From Conexibacter sp. CPCC 206217 (GTDB lineage: Bacteria > Actinomycetota > Thermoleophilia > Solirubrobacterales > Solirubrobacteraceae): a stretch of 64,000 nucleotides of DNA. Positions within the stretch are counted from its first letter, which is position 1; each line of letters begins with the position of its first letter. Location: the NCBI RefSeq assembly GCF_030646165.1, contig NZ_JAUTDO010000005.1:372001-436000 (forward strand), read 5' to 3'. Made by a program: the position numbers and the translations under genes. Under the pieces are notes generated by a model, which saw only the letters and a list, made by a program, of their open reading frames with translations, did no database searches and was not told where the DNA came from. This document shows, piece by piece, positions 15,113-23,256 of this stretch.

Positions 15113-16588
15113 GTGACTACTTTCGCTGAACTCGGACTTTCCGCTCCGGTGCTCGAAGCACTGCGCGACGTGGGGTACGAGAGCCCCAGCCCCATCCAGG
15201 AGCAGGCCATCCCGGCGCTCCTCACCGGCTCTGACATGATCGGCCAGGCGCAGACCGGTTCCGGCAAGACCGCGGCATTCGGCCTGCCGCTGATGGAGTA
15301 CGTCGATCCCGACGACCGCGACGTCCAGGCGCTCGTGCTGACGCCGACGCGCGAGCTCTGCATCCAGGTGACCCAGGCGCTGCGCTCCTACGGCGCGCGC
15401 AAGGGCATCGACGTCGTCGCCGTCTTCGGCGGCGCCCCGATCCGCTCCCAGCAGGCGCAGCTGCGCGCCGGCGGACAGATCGTCGTCGGCACCGTCGGCC
15501 GCGTGAAGGACCTGATCTCGCGCCACTCGCTGATGTTGCACGCGACCCGCTTCGTCGTGCTCGACGAGGCCGACGAGATGCTCGACCTCGGCTTCCTCGA
15601 GGACGTCGAGAAGATCCTCGCGCTGACGCCCGGCAGCCGCCAGACCGCGCTCTTCAGCGCGACGATGCCGCCGGAGATCAGAAAGCTCTCCGAGAAGTAC
15701 CTCTACAACCCGGTCCACGTGAAGGTCAGAGCGGCGACGCTGACCGTCGACACGGTCGAGCAGTTCTCGCTCGAGGTTCCGCAGCGCGAGAAGAACGACA
15801 TGCTCGGCCGCGTGCTGGAGTCGGAGAAGCCCGATCAGGCGATCGTCTTCGTGCGCACGAAGATCCGCGCCGACCAGCTCTACCGCACGCTGCGCGACCG
15901 CGGCATGAACGTGAAGGCGCTGCACGGCGACATGAGCCAGGGCTCGCGCGACGGCGTGATGCTGTCGTTCAAGAGCGGCCGCCTGCCGATCCTCGTCGCG
16001 ACCGACGTCGCCGCGCGCGGGCTCGACATCTCCTCCGTCACGCACGTCGTCAACTTCGACGTGCCGACCTCGCCCGACGTCTACGTGCACCGCATCGGCC
16101 GCACCGGCCGCGTCGGCCGCTCCGGCCGCGCGATCACGTTCTACGACTCGAAGCAGAAGAGGGAGATCGAGGCGATCGAGCGGCACACGAGAACGCCGAT
16201 GGCGCCGTGGACCGAGGGCGCGCGCGTCGGGACGCTGAAGGTCGAGGTCAAGCCCAAGCGCCACGAGACCAAGCCGCACGATGTCGCCCCGGTCGCGCCG
16301 ACCAACGGCGACACGCCGGCCGTCGTCGCCGCCGCGCCGATCAACGACGGCGCGCGCACGCGCCTCGTCGTCGCCGGCGGTCTCGCGCAGGGGATCGAGC
16401 CGAAGGACCTGATCCACGCGATCAAGACGGCCGCGGGCATCGACGGCGAAGCGGTCCGCAACATCCGCGTGCTGGAGCAGTTCACGTTCCTCGACGTGCC
16501 GTCCGCCTCCGCGGAGCACGTCGTCGAGCAGGTCACCGGCACCGAGGTCGACGGCCACAAGCTGCGCCTCGAAGCGATCCGCGCGTAG
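15113..16588 (+). CDS. DEAD/DEAH-box ATP-dependent RNA helicase
   Basis: A 491-residue helicase that unwinds RNA in ribosome assembly or mRNA decay. Motifs appear in order: Q motif (SPIQEQAIPAL), Walker A (AQTGSGKTAAF), PTRELC, DEAD box (VLDEADEMLDLGF), SAT (FSATMPPE), and the C-terminal HRIGRTGRVGRSGRA. The last 80 residues (ARTRLVVAGGLAQGIEPKDL onward) resemble the DbpA-type RNA-binding domain. The GTG start has only a weak ribosome-binding site. Regulation may involve the leader hairpin at 15076. CshA or DeaD-like naming would be reasonable. Confidence 0.95.
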   Translation: MTTFAELGLSAPVLEALRDVGYESPSPIQEQAIPALLTGSDMIGQAQTGSGKTAAFGLPLMEYVDPDDRDVQALVLTPTRELCIQVTQALRSYGARKGIDVVAVFGGAPIRSQQAQLRAGGQIVVGTVGRVKDLISRHSLMLHATRFVVLDEADEMLDLGFLEDVEKILALTPGSRQTALFSATMPPEIRKLSEKYLYNPVHVKVRAATLTVDTVEQFSLEVPQREKNDMLGRVLESEKPDQAIVFVRTKIRADQLYRTLRDRGMNVKALHGDMSQGSRDGVMLSFKSGRLPILVATDVAARGLDISSVTHVVNFDVPTSPDVYVHRIGRTGRVGRSGRAITFYDSKQKREIEAIERHTRTPMAPWTEGARVGTLKVEVKPKRHETKPHDVAPVAPTNGDTPAVVAAAPINDGARTRLVVAGGLAQGIEPKDLIHAIKTAAGIDGEAVRNIRVLEQFTFLDVPSASAEHVVEQVTGTEVDGHKLRLEAIRA

Positions 16589-16654
16589 GCCGCCACCCGG
16601 CTGCCCCCTCACCCCGCCCAACTGCCCCGCGTACTGCGGTCCTCCGTCATCCCG

Positions 16655-17134
16655 ATGCCCAGACGCAGCGCCGGAATCCTGCTTCACCGCCGCGTCGGCG
16701 GCGGTGAGCTGGAGGTCCTGCTCGTCCACCCGGGCGGGCCGTTCTGGGCGAAGAAGGACGTCGGCGCCTGGTCGATCCCGAAGGGCGAGCACGGCGACGA
16801 CGAGGACGCGCTCGCCGCCGCGCTGCGCGAGTTCGAGGAGGAGCTCGGCACGCCGCCCTCGCCCGACGCCGAGCCGCAGTCGCTCGGCGAGGTCAGACAG
16901 AAGGGCGGCAAGCTCGTCACGGCGTGGGCGCTCGCCGGCGACCTCGATCCCGAGCTGATCGTCAGCAACACGTTCGAGATGGAGTGGCCGCCGCGCTCCG
17001 GTCGCACGCAGGCCTTCCCCGAGGTCGACCGCGCCGGCTGGTTCACGCTCGCGCAGGCGCGCGAGAAGCTGCTGCCCGCCCAGCTGCCGCTGCTGGAGCG
17101 CCTCGCCGAACTGCCGGCCGCGCAAGGCGGGTAG
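16655..17134 (+). CDS. NUDIX hydrolase
   Basis: A 159-residue NUDIX protein with a complete box near residues 46-68 ([20 protein letters not shown] then LG), containing the metal-binding REFEEE. It starts [13 protein letters not shown], the usual first strand of the fold. Members hydrolyse nucleoside diphosphates linked to another moiety. This subtype, often described as a DUF4743/NUDIX protein with WSIPKGE, may act on diadenosine polyphosphates or damaged nucleotides. It is co-directional between the helicase and the cyclophilin. Confidence 0.9.
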   Translation: MPRRSAGILLHRRVGGGELEVLLVHPGGPFWAKKDVGAWSIPKGEHGDDEDALAAALREFEEELGTPPSPDAEPQSLGEVRQKGGKLVTAWALAGDLDPELIVSNTFEMEWPPRSGRTQAFPEVDRAGWFTLAQAREKLLPAQLPLLERLAELPAAQGG

Positions 17135-17210
17135 TAGGGTCGCAGCAGGACCCACCGCAGCGCATCGCAGTACCCGACCACCACGCACCAATCCCCCGGA
17201 GGAGCCGCCG

Positions 17211-17666
17211 ATGTCCCAGGCCACGATGCACACCAGCCACGGCGCGATCGTCATCGAGCTGTTCGACGAGGACGCGCCCAAGACGGTCGAGAACTTCCGC
17301 AGACTGTCGACCGACGGCTACTACGACGGTCTCACGTTCCACCGCGTGATCAGAGACTTCATGGTCCAGGGCGGCTGCCCGGAGGGCACCGGCACCGGTG
17401 GCCCGGGCTACGAGTTCGAGGACGAGATCAACGACCACAAGATCGAGCGCGGCGCGCTGGCGATGGCCAACCGCGGCCCGAACACGAACGGCTCGCAGTT
17501 CTTCCTCGTGACGGTCGACGCCGCTCCGTGGCTCGACGGCAAGCACACGGTCTTCGGCAAGATCGTCGAGGGCATGGACGCGCTCGATGCGATCGAGGGC
17601 CTCGAGACCGACGCGCGCGACCGCCCGGTCGAGCCGGCCGGCATCGAGCGCATCGAGCTGAGCTAG
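17211..17666 (+). CDS. peptidyl-prolyl cis-trans isomerase, cyclophilin type
   Basis: A 151-residue cytosolic cyclophilin accelerating proline isomerisation in protein folding. The signature [19 protein letters not shown] is about residue 43, and the substrate-groove [13 protein letters not shown] about residue 84. No signal peptide is present, and size is typical for a minimal single-domain protein. An excellent GGAGGAG precedes the ATG. It is preceded by the NUDIX gene and followed by a GC-rich repeat and hairpin region. Confidence 0.95.
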   Translation: MSQATMHTSHGAIVIELFDEDAPKTVENFRRLSTDGYYDGLTFHRVIRDFMVQGGCPEGTGTGGPGYEFEDEINDHKIERGALAMANRGPNTNGSQFFLVTVDAAPWLDGKHTVFGKIVEGMDALDAIEGLETDARDRPVEPAGIERIELS

Positions 17667-17707
17667 AAACAGGTCTGCGGTCGGATCGCGGTCGGCGCCG
17701 CCGCCCA

Positions 17708-17745
17708 GCAGCCGCCCGGCAGCCGCCCGGCAGCCGCGCGGCTGC
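17708..17745 (+). repeat. three tandem 11-nt GC repeats ending in a palindrome
   Basis: GCAGCCGCCCG occurs at 17708-17718 and 17719-17729 and, with one change, 17730-17740. The third copy forms a perfect 16-bp palindrome with GCTGC (17730-17745). It follows the cyclophilin gene and may act as a terminator or be slippage-derived. Confidence 0.5.
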
Positions 17746-17782
17746 GGGCTCGGCGGCGCTAACCCGTGCAATTTGCGCAGCA

Positions 17783-17810
17783 CGCCGCGGGAATCGCGTT
17801 CCCGGCGGCG
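17783..17810 (+). promoter_or_regulatory. hairpin just upstream of the cupredoxin gene
   Basis: An 11-bp stem with one bulged G and a 5-nt loop ends 12 bp before the GTG start. It could cover the ribosome-binding region or be a terminator remnant. Confidence 0.3.
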
Positions 17811-17821
17811 AAACTGACGGC

Positions 17822-18211
17822 GTGCGCGTCTGGTCGCGAGGCTTGCTGGTCTGCGCCGTGCTCGGCGCGGCTGCCCTGACGCCTGCGCTGGTGGCGGCGC
17901 AGGCGAAGCGTCCCGCGCCCGCGTCGACTGCCGTCGGCGTCTCCCAGCGCGAGTTCCGTCTGACGCCGTACCGCACGCGCGTGCCCGTCGGCGAGGTCCG
18001 CTTCAACGTGACCAACTACGGCGAGGACGTCCACGACCTCGTCGTCCGCGACGCGCGCGGCCGCGTGCTGCGCAGCACGGCCGATGTCAAGCCGGGCGGC
18101 CGCGCGGTCCTCCGCGTGCGACTCGGCCGCGGCAGCTACCGGCTCAGCTGCGACGTGGCGAACCACGCGCAGCTCGGCATGCGCAGCGGCTTCACGGTGG
18201 TGCGGCGCTGA
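17822..18211 (+). CDS. secreted cupredoxin-like protein
   Basis: A 129-residue exported protein with an N-terminal signal sequence (SRGLLVCAVLGAAALTPALVAAQA) followed by a cupredoxin fold. Type-1 copper ligands are all visible: His in YGEDVHDLVV, then Cys, His and Met in LSCDVANHAQLGM. It therefore probably binds copper and transfers electrons outside the membrane. GTG 17822 is chosen because it opens the signal peptide; the frame is open further upstream but crosses the cyclophilin gene. Its stop overlaps the DUF1800 gene by one base (TGATG), so it is the first gene of a three-gene secreted-protein operon. Confidence 0.75.
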   Translation: MRVWSRGLLVCAVLGAAALTPALVAAQAKRPAPASTAVGVSQREFRLTPYRTRVPVGEVRFNVTNYGEDVHDLVVRDARGRVLRSTADVKPGGRAVLRVRLGRGSYRLSCDVANHAQLGMRSGFTVVRR

Positions 18212-19626
18212 TGGCCCGTCGTCGCAGCGCACCCGGCCGCGGCGACGCGACCGGCGCGCCCACGACCGCCCGCGCCCGCGCTGCCGCCGCCCGCGCCGGC
18301 AGCGGCTGGACCGAGGCGCACGTCCACCGGCTGTTCTGGCGCGCCGGCTTCGGCGCGACCTCGCAGGAGGCGCGCACGTGGGCGCGACGCGGCCGCCGCG
18401 CGACGCTCGACTACATCGTCGACGGGCCGCCCGGCGGCACGAAGCTGATCGGGCCGGCGCCGCACGTCAGGGGGCGCAGACTCGACCCCGTCAACGAGTG
18501 GGGCGACGACCAGCTCTGGTGGCTGGACCGGATGATCCGCAGCAACCGCCCGCTGGTCGAGAAGATGACGCTCTTCTGGCACGACCACTTCGCGACGACC
18601 GAGCAGGACACGCCGCTGATGCTGGCGCAGAACCGCCTCTTCCGCAGCCACGCGCTCGGCGCCTTCCGCCCGTTCCTGCGCGAGGTCACGCGCGACCCGG
18701 CGATGCAGCTGTTCCTGTCGCTCGCCGACTCGACGAAGGACCACCCGAACGAGAACTACGCGCGCGAGCTGATGGAGCTGTTCACGCTCGGCAGGGGCTA
18801 CAGCGAGCGCGACGTGCGCGAGGCGGCGCGGGCGCTGACGGGCTTCCGCTCGAAGTGGAGCCGGCGCAGCGGCTTCGGCGGGATCCGCTACGACCCCGAG
18901 GAGCACGATCCGGGCGTCAAGCGGATCCTCGGCAGACGCGGCCGCTTCGAGCCCGACGACGTGCTCGACCTCGTCTGCGACCACCCGCGCCACGCGCCGT
19001 TCCTCGTGACGAAGCTGTGGCAGTACTTCGTCGCGACGCCGCCGTCGCCGGAGACGGTGCGCGCGCTCGCCGCGACCTACCGCCGCAACGGGTTGCAGGT
19101 CAAGCCGGTCGTGCGCGAGATCCTCGAGCACCCTGCGCTCTACCGCGACCTCGGCGCGCCGGACCTCGTCAAGTGGCCGGTCGTCTACGTCGCGGGCGCG
19201 CTGCGCCAGACGCGCAGCGGCATCACCGACGGGTACCCGACCTGGCTGCTGTCGACGATGGGCCAGCAGCTGTTCCGCCCGCCGTCGGTCGCCGGCTGGG
19301 ACTGGGGCTCGAAGTGGATGTCGTCGAACTCGATGCGCCAGCGCTTCGTGCTCGGCAACTACGTCGTCAACTTCGGCCGCCCGAGAGTCCGCAAGGGGCG
19401 CTACAAGTCGACGCTGACGCCGCAGCGCGCGGTCGCGCTCGCGATCGCCGCGGTCGGCTCGCCGCCCGTCTCCGCGCACACCGAGCAGGTCCTCACGAGA
19501 CTGGCGACGCACTGGTTCGACGACATCCCGCGCTCCTGGCGCGACGAGGCCGACTCACGCGCCGAGGCGCTGCAGCGGACCCTGCGCCACCTCCTGATCG
19601 CGGGCCCGGAGGCCCAGCTCTGCTGA
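18211..19626 (+). CDS. DUF1800 family protein
   Basis: A 471-residue protein of the DUF1800 family, recognised by the N-terminal HVHRLFWRAGFG block, the helical core with NRPLVEKMTLFWHDHF and PNENYARELMELFTLG, and the C-terminal PPSVAGWDWG. The biochemical role of the family is not established; it is almost always encoded next to a DUF1501 protein, as here. The N terminus is Arg/Ala-rich without a convincing signal peptide. Start ATG overlaps the cupredoxin stop, and the stop overlaps the DUF1501 start, both as TGATG. Confidence 0.9.
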   Translation: MARRRSAPGRGDATGAPTTARARAAAARAGSGWTEAHVHRLFWRAGFGATSQEARTWARRGRRATLDYIVDGPPGGTKLIGPAPHVRGRRLDPVNEWGDDQLWWLDRMIRSNRPLVEKMTLFWHDHFATTEQDTPLMLAQNRLFRSHALGAFRPFLREVTRDPAMQLFLSLADSTKDHPNENYARELMELFTLGRGYSERDVREAARALTGFRSKWSRRSGFGGIRYDPEEHDPGVKRILGRRGRFEPDDVLDLVCDHPRHAPFLVTKLWQYFVATPPSPETVRALAATYRRNGLQVKPVVREILEHPALYRDLGAPDLVKWPVVYVAGALRQTRSGITDGYPTWLLSTMGQQLFRPPSVAGWDWGSKWMSSNSMRQRFVLGNYVVNFGRPRVRKGRYKSTLTPQRAVALAIAAVGSPPVSAHTEQVLTRLATHWFDDIPRSWRDEADSRAEALQRTLRHLLIAGPEAQLC

Positions 19627-20987
19627 TGACACGACCCGTGCACAAGGGCTGCGACGACTTCCGCCAGACGAGCGCCGCCGCGCGCGAGCGCTGGCTCGGC
19701 GACGGCCATCCGCTGACGCGCCGTCAGGTCGTCGGCGCCGGCCTCGGCGGCGCGCTGGCGATCTGGGCGCAGCGCGCGATGGGCCTGCCGGACGTGCTGC
19801 AGGCGGCCGAGGCGCAGGCCGCGGGCGCGCCCGGCGCGCCGGTGCTGGTGTCGGTCTTCCTGCCCGGCGGCGCCGACCTGCTCGACACGCTGATCCCGGT
19901 CGGCAACTACGGCCGCTACGCCGACCTGCGGCCCGGCACGAAGGTCGCCGAGCCGCCGCTGCTGGGCGCGACCGGCCTCGCGCTGCACCCGGCGCTGGCC
20001 GAGGGCGCGGGCGGCGGCGTGAAGGGCCTCTTCGACGCCGGCAAGGTCGGCTTTCTGCCCGGGATCGACTACGCCAACCCGGACCTGTCGCACTTCCACT
20101 CGCGCCACTTCTGGGAGACCGGCCTGATCACCGAGCGCGCCGCGCCCGGCTGGCTCGGCCGCTGGCTGGACCGGCACGGCTCGGCCGACAACCCGCTGCA
20201 GGGCCTGACGCTCGGCTCGACGCTGTCGCCCGTGATGGCGACCGCGTCGGCGCCGGTCGCGGCGCTGGAGTCGCCCGGCGACGTCGGGCTGGAGATCTGG
20301 GGGCTGGAGCAGAAGCCGCACGTGAAGATGCTGAACGCATGGGAGCAGCTCGCGCACGGCGCGCGCGGCCGCGCCGACGGCCCGGCGTCGGTGCGCAACG
20401 CCTCGCTGCTGGCCAAGCGCGTCGGCGATCGGCTCGCGCCGTACGCGGAGCGCAACGGCCGCGATCCGCTCGCGCCCCCGGTCGAGTATCCCGAGGACAA
20501 CAACCTCGCCACGCGCCTGTCGCGGCTGGCCGCGCTGCTCGCGCAGCCGCTGGGCGTGCGGATAGCCGCGGCGCAGGCCGACGGCGAGTTCGACACGCAC
20601 GACAATCAGCCGGAGGATCTGGCGAGATCGCTGAGAGACCTGTCGCTGGCGCTGTCGGCTTTCCAGGCCGACCTCGAGACGCGCGGCCTCGCCGACCGCG
20701 TGCTGACGCTCGTGTGGTCGGAGTTCGGCCGTCGCCCGCAGGGCAACGAGTCGTCCGGCACCGACCACGGCGCCGGCGGCCTCGCGTGGGTCCAGGGCAC
20801 GCGCGCCGCGTCCGGGATCCTGACCGACTATCCGAGCCTGACCGCGCTGGACCGCGACGACAACCTGCGCGTGACGATCGACTTCCGCAAGGTCTACGCG
20901 TCGCTGATCGAGGGCTGGCTGCGCACCGACGCCGCCGAGGTGATCCCGCAGGCGGGGCGCTACGGGCGGCTGACGCTGGTGAAGTAG
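19626..20987 (+). CDS. DUF1501 family protein, probably Tat-exported
   Basis: A 453-residue DUF1501 protein, a family related to the alkaline phosphatase/sulfatase fold. Near residue 35 a twin-arginine-like segment (LTRRQVVGAGLGGALAIWA) suggests Tat export of a folded protein. Recognisable family parts are VFLPGGADLLDTL, DLSHFHSRHFWETG and the C-terminal WSEFGRRPQGNESSGTDHG, with likely metal-binding His/Asp residues. The ATG overlaps the DUF1800 stop. A fold shared with metal-dependent hydrolases suggests enzymatic activity, but none is proven. Confidence 0.9.
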   Translation: MTRPVHKGCDDFRQTSAAARERWLGDGHPLTRRQVVGAGLGGALAIWAQRAMGLPDVLQAAEAQAAGAPGAPVLVSVFLPGGADLLDTLIPVGNYGRYADLRPGTKVAEPPLLGATGLALHPALAEGAGGGVKGLFDAGKVGFLPGIDYANPDLSHFHSRHFWETGLITERAAPGWLGRWLDRHGSADNPLQGLTLGSTLSPVMATASAPVAALESPGDVGLEIWGLEQKPHVKMLNAWEQLAHGARGRADGPASVRNASLLAKRVGDRLAPYAERNGRDPLAPPVEYPEDNNLATRLSRLAALLAQPLGVRIAAAQADGEFDTHDNQPEDLARSLRDLSLALSAFQADLETRGLADRVLTLVWSEFGRRPQGNESSGTDHGAGGLAWVQGTRAASGILTDYPSLTALDRDDNLRVTIDFRKVYASLIEGWLRTDAAEVIPQAGRYGRLTLVK

Positions 20988-21075
20988 GTGCGAGCGGCGG
21001 CCACCGCCGCCGCCCTCGTCCCGCTCGCCTGCGGCCCGCGTTTCCGCGCCGCGCCGGCCCTGCCCACGAGCGCGC

Positions 21076-21684
21076 CTACAGCGGCAGCCCCTGCTCCAGC
21101 AGCTCCAGCGCCCGCGAGTACGTGTCGAAGTAGTCCTCCACGGAGCCGCGCGCCATCGATTCGATCGTCGCCAGCGAGATCCCCACGAGCGCGCCGGCGA
21201 AGGTCCGCAGGGCGAGGTCGTCGACCGGTCGCCCCGTGCGCTCGGCGACCATCTCGGCCAGCAGCTCGACGGTGCCCGTCAGCGACGTCAGCATCCGCGC
21301 GCGCAGCTCCGGCACCGTGCTGGCCAGCAGGTGGCGCTCGCGCTCGCGCTCCAGCTCCTCGCGCGGCAGCGTGCGGCGCAGCTCGACCAGCGCGCCGCGC
21401 AGCGCGGCGAGCGGCGTCAGCTCGGGCGGCTGCGCGCGGAACGCCGTGATCATCAGCGGGTCGAGCGAGTCGTACATGACGACGTCCTCCTTCGCCGGGA
21501 AGTAGCGGAAGAAGGTGCTCTGCGAGACCTCCGCGGCGGCGGCGATCTCGTCGACCGTCGTCGCCGCGTAGCCCCGCTCTCTGAACAGCCGCAGCGCCTC
21601 CTGCTGGATCGTCGCGCGCGTTCTCAGCTTCTTGCGCTCGCGCAGGCCCATGGGTCTGTCAGCGATCTCAGACGGCGATGCCAT
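21076..21684 (-). CDS. TetR-family transcriptional regulator
   Basis: A TetR regulator of about 202 residues: N-terminal HTH (TTVDEIAAAAEVSQSTFFRYFPAKEDV, about residues 35-65 of this start) and an all-helical ligand-binding C-terminal domain resembling the MftR class. The ATG at 21684 overlaps the 3' end of the MFS gene by 17 bp; the later ATG at 21651 (MGLRERKK) is an alternative. It is transcribed after the exporter in the same operon, so it most likely represses the MFS promoter in response to a transported toxic compound. Confidence 0.88.
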   Translation of the reverse strand: MASPSEIADRPMGLRERKKLRTRATIQQEALRLFRERGYAATTVDEIAAAAEVSQSTFFRYFPAKEDVVMYDSLDPLMITAFRAQPPELTPLAALRGALVELRRTLPREELERERERHLLASTVPELRARMLTSLTGTVELLAEMVAERTGRPVDDLALRTFAGALVGISLATIESMARGSVEDYFDTYSRALELLEQGLPL

Positions 21685-23110
21685 GCTCCGATTGTGCCTC
21701 CTCGACCGGCGCCGCGCCGGCACGCGCGCTCGGCATCAGCGCCAGCGCCAGCACGATCCCGGCCGCCGCGACTGCCGCCGCGACCCACAGCAGCGCGTCC
21801 ATCCCGTCCACGAACGCCGCGGCGCTGTCGCCAGGACCGGCGTAGCGGGCCGCCAGCACGGTGCCCAGCAGCGCGACGCCGATCGTGCCGCCGACCTGGC
21901 GGCAGGTCTGCACGAGCGCCGAGCCGACGCCGGCGCTGTCGGCCGTCAGCTGGCTCATCGCGGCGTCCATCGCGGTCGGCAGCGCGAAGCCGGTCCCGAC
22001 CCCGACGAGCGCGATCCAGGCCGCCGTGACGCCGTAGCCGCTCTCGACGGAGCTGGTCGCGCCGAGCGCGAGGCCGGCGGTCATCAGCACGAAGCCGGCC
22101 GCGATCACGCGTTTGGCGCCCAGTTGCGTCAGCAGCCGGCCGGAGACGCGCGAGCCGACGACGAGGCCGCCGATCACCGGCAGCAGCCGCAGCCCGGTGC
22201 CGAGCGCGTCGGCGCCGAAGACGATCGCGAAGAACTGCGGCGCGACGAACAGCAGGCCGAACAGCGCGAACGAGACGATCGTCGCCAGCACGGTCGCCCA
22301 CAGGTAGGTCGGCGAGCGCAGCAGCGCCAGCTCGATCAGCGGCTCACCGTCGGGCCGCCGCTCCAGCCGCAGCTGCGTCGCCGCGAACACGGCCAGCAGC
22401 GCGGCGCCGGCGGCGAGCGTGCCGAGCACGAGCGCGTCGCCCCAGCCGCGGTCGCCGGCCTCGATCGCGCCGTAGGTCAGCAGCCCCAGCGCGGCGCTGG
22501 AGAGCACGATCCCGGTCACGTCGATGCGCGGCGCGCGTGCGCTGCGCGACTCCGGCACCAGCAGCGCGATCGCGACCAGCGCGGCGAGCACGACCGGCAC
22601 GTTGACGAGGAAGATCGAGCCCCACGCGAAGTTGTCCAGCAGCACGCCGCCGAGGATCGGCCCGAGCGGCAGCGCGATCGCGGTCGCGGCGACCCAGGTC
22701 GAGATCGCCTTCGGCCGGTCGCGGTCGGAGAACAGCACCGGCAGGACCGCCATCGACAGCGGCATCAGCGCCGCGCCGCCGAGCCCGAGCAGCGCGCGGG
22801 CGGCTATCAGCTGCCCGGCGTTGGACGCCAGCGCGCACGCCAACGACGCGATCCCGAACAGCGCGAGCGCGCCGAGCAGCAGCTTCTTGCGCCCGAAGCG
22901 GTCGCCGAGCAGTCCAGCGGGGAGCAGCGCGGCGGCGAAGACGAGGTTGAAGGCGTTGGCGATCCACTGCAGCTGGCTGGTGGAGGCGTGCAGCTCGTGC
23001 GACAGCGTCGGCAGCGCGACGTTGACGATTGTCGAGTCGAGCCCGACGGTCAGGACGCCGAGCGCGAGCGCGGCGAGCGCCCACCAGCGGCGAGGGTCGG
23101 CATGATCCAT
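21668..23110 (-). CDS. MFS drug-efflux transporter, DHA2 (EmrB/QacA) type
   Basis: A 480-residue exporter with about 14 transmembrane segments. Motif A (LLGDRFGRKKLLLGALALFG) is near residue 60 and motif C is in the fifth helix region. The N-terminal LGVLTVGLDSTIVNVALPTL is characteristic of DHA2 proton antiporters. It probably removes antibiotics or other toxic amphiphiles. Start ATG 23110 has GAGGAAC upstream; the frame is open 45 bp further but without a good site. It is divergent from the aldehyde dehydrogenase and operonic with the downstream TetR gene. Confidence 0.93.
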   Translation of the reverse strand: MDHADPRRWWALAALALGVLTVGLDSTIVNVALPTLSHELHASTSQLQWIANAFNLVFAAALLPAGLLGDRFGRKKLLLGALALFGIASLACALASNAGQLIAARALLGLGGAALMPLSMAVLPVLFSDRDRPKAISTWVAATAIALPLGPILGGVLLDNFAWGSIFLVNVPVVLAALVAIALLVPESRSARAPRIDVTGIVLSSAALGLLTYGAIEAGDRGWGDALVLGTLAAGAALLAVFAATQLRLERRPDGEPLIELALLRSPTYLWATVLATIVSFALFGLLFVAPQFFAIVFGADALGTGLRLLPVIGGLVVGSRVSGRLLTQLGAKRVIAAGFVLMTAGLALGATSSVESGYGVTAAWIALVGVGTGFALPTAMDAAMSQLTADSAGVGSALVQTCRQVGGTIGVALLGTVLAARYAGPGDSAAAFVDGMDALLWVAAAVAAAGIVLALALMPSARAGAAPVEEAQSEHGIAV

Positions 23111-23256
23111 GAGAGTTCCTCGTTTTTGAAAGTCACAATGAAATGACAGTAACACTCAGAATCTGGACGCACAACTGGCCAGCTGGCCAAACGCGTGCGC
23201 CGCTCCGGTAGGGTGAGAGGCGAGGTCGAGTCAACGCACCGAGAGGGAGTGGATCG

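Noticed and set aside
15110..17281. Long minus-strand open frame opposite helicase, NUDIX and cyclophilin genes
   Set aside because: Low-complexity Arg/Gly/Asp-rich translation without any family signature; it is an antisense shadow of three well-supported genes in GC-rich DNA.
23130..23160. GTCA-N8-TGAC repeat as a TetR operator upstream of the MFS gene
   Set aside because: Arms of only 4 bp and no second copy; too weak to list.
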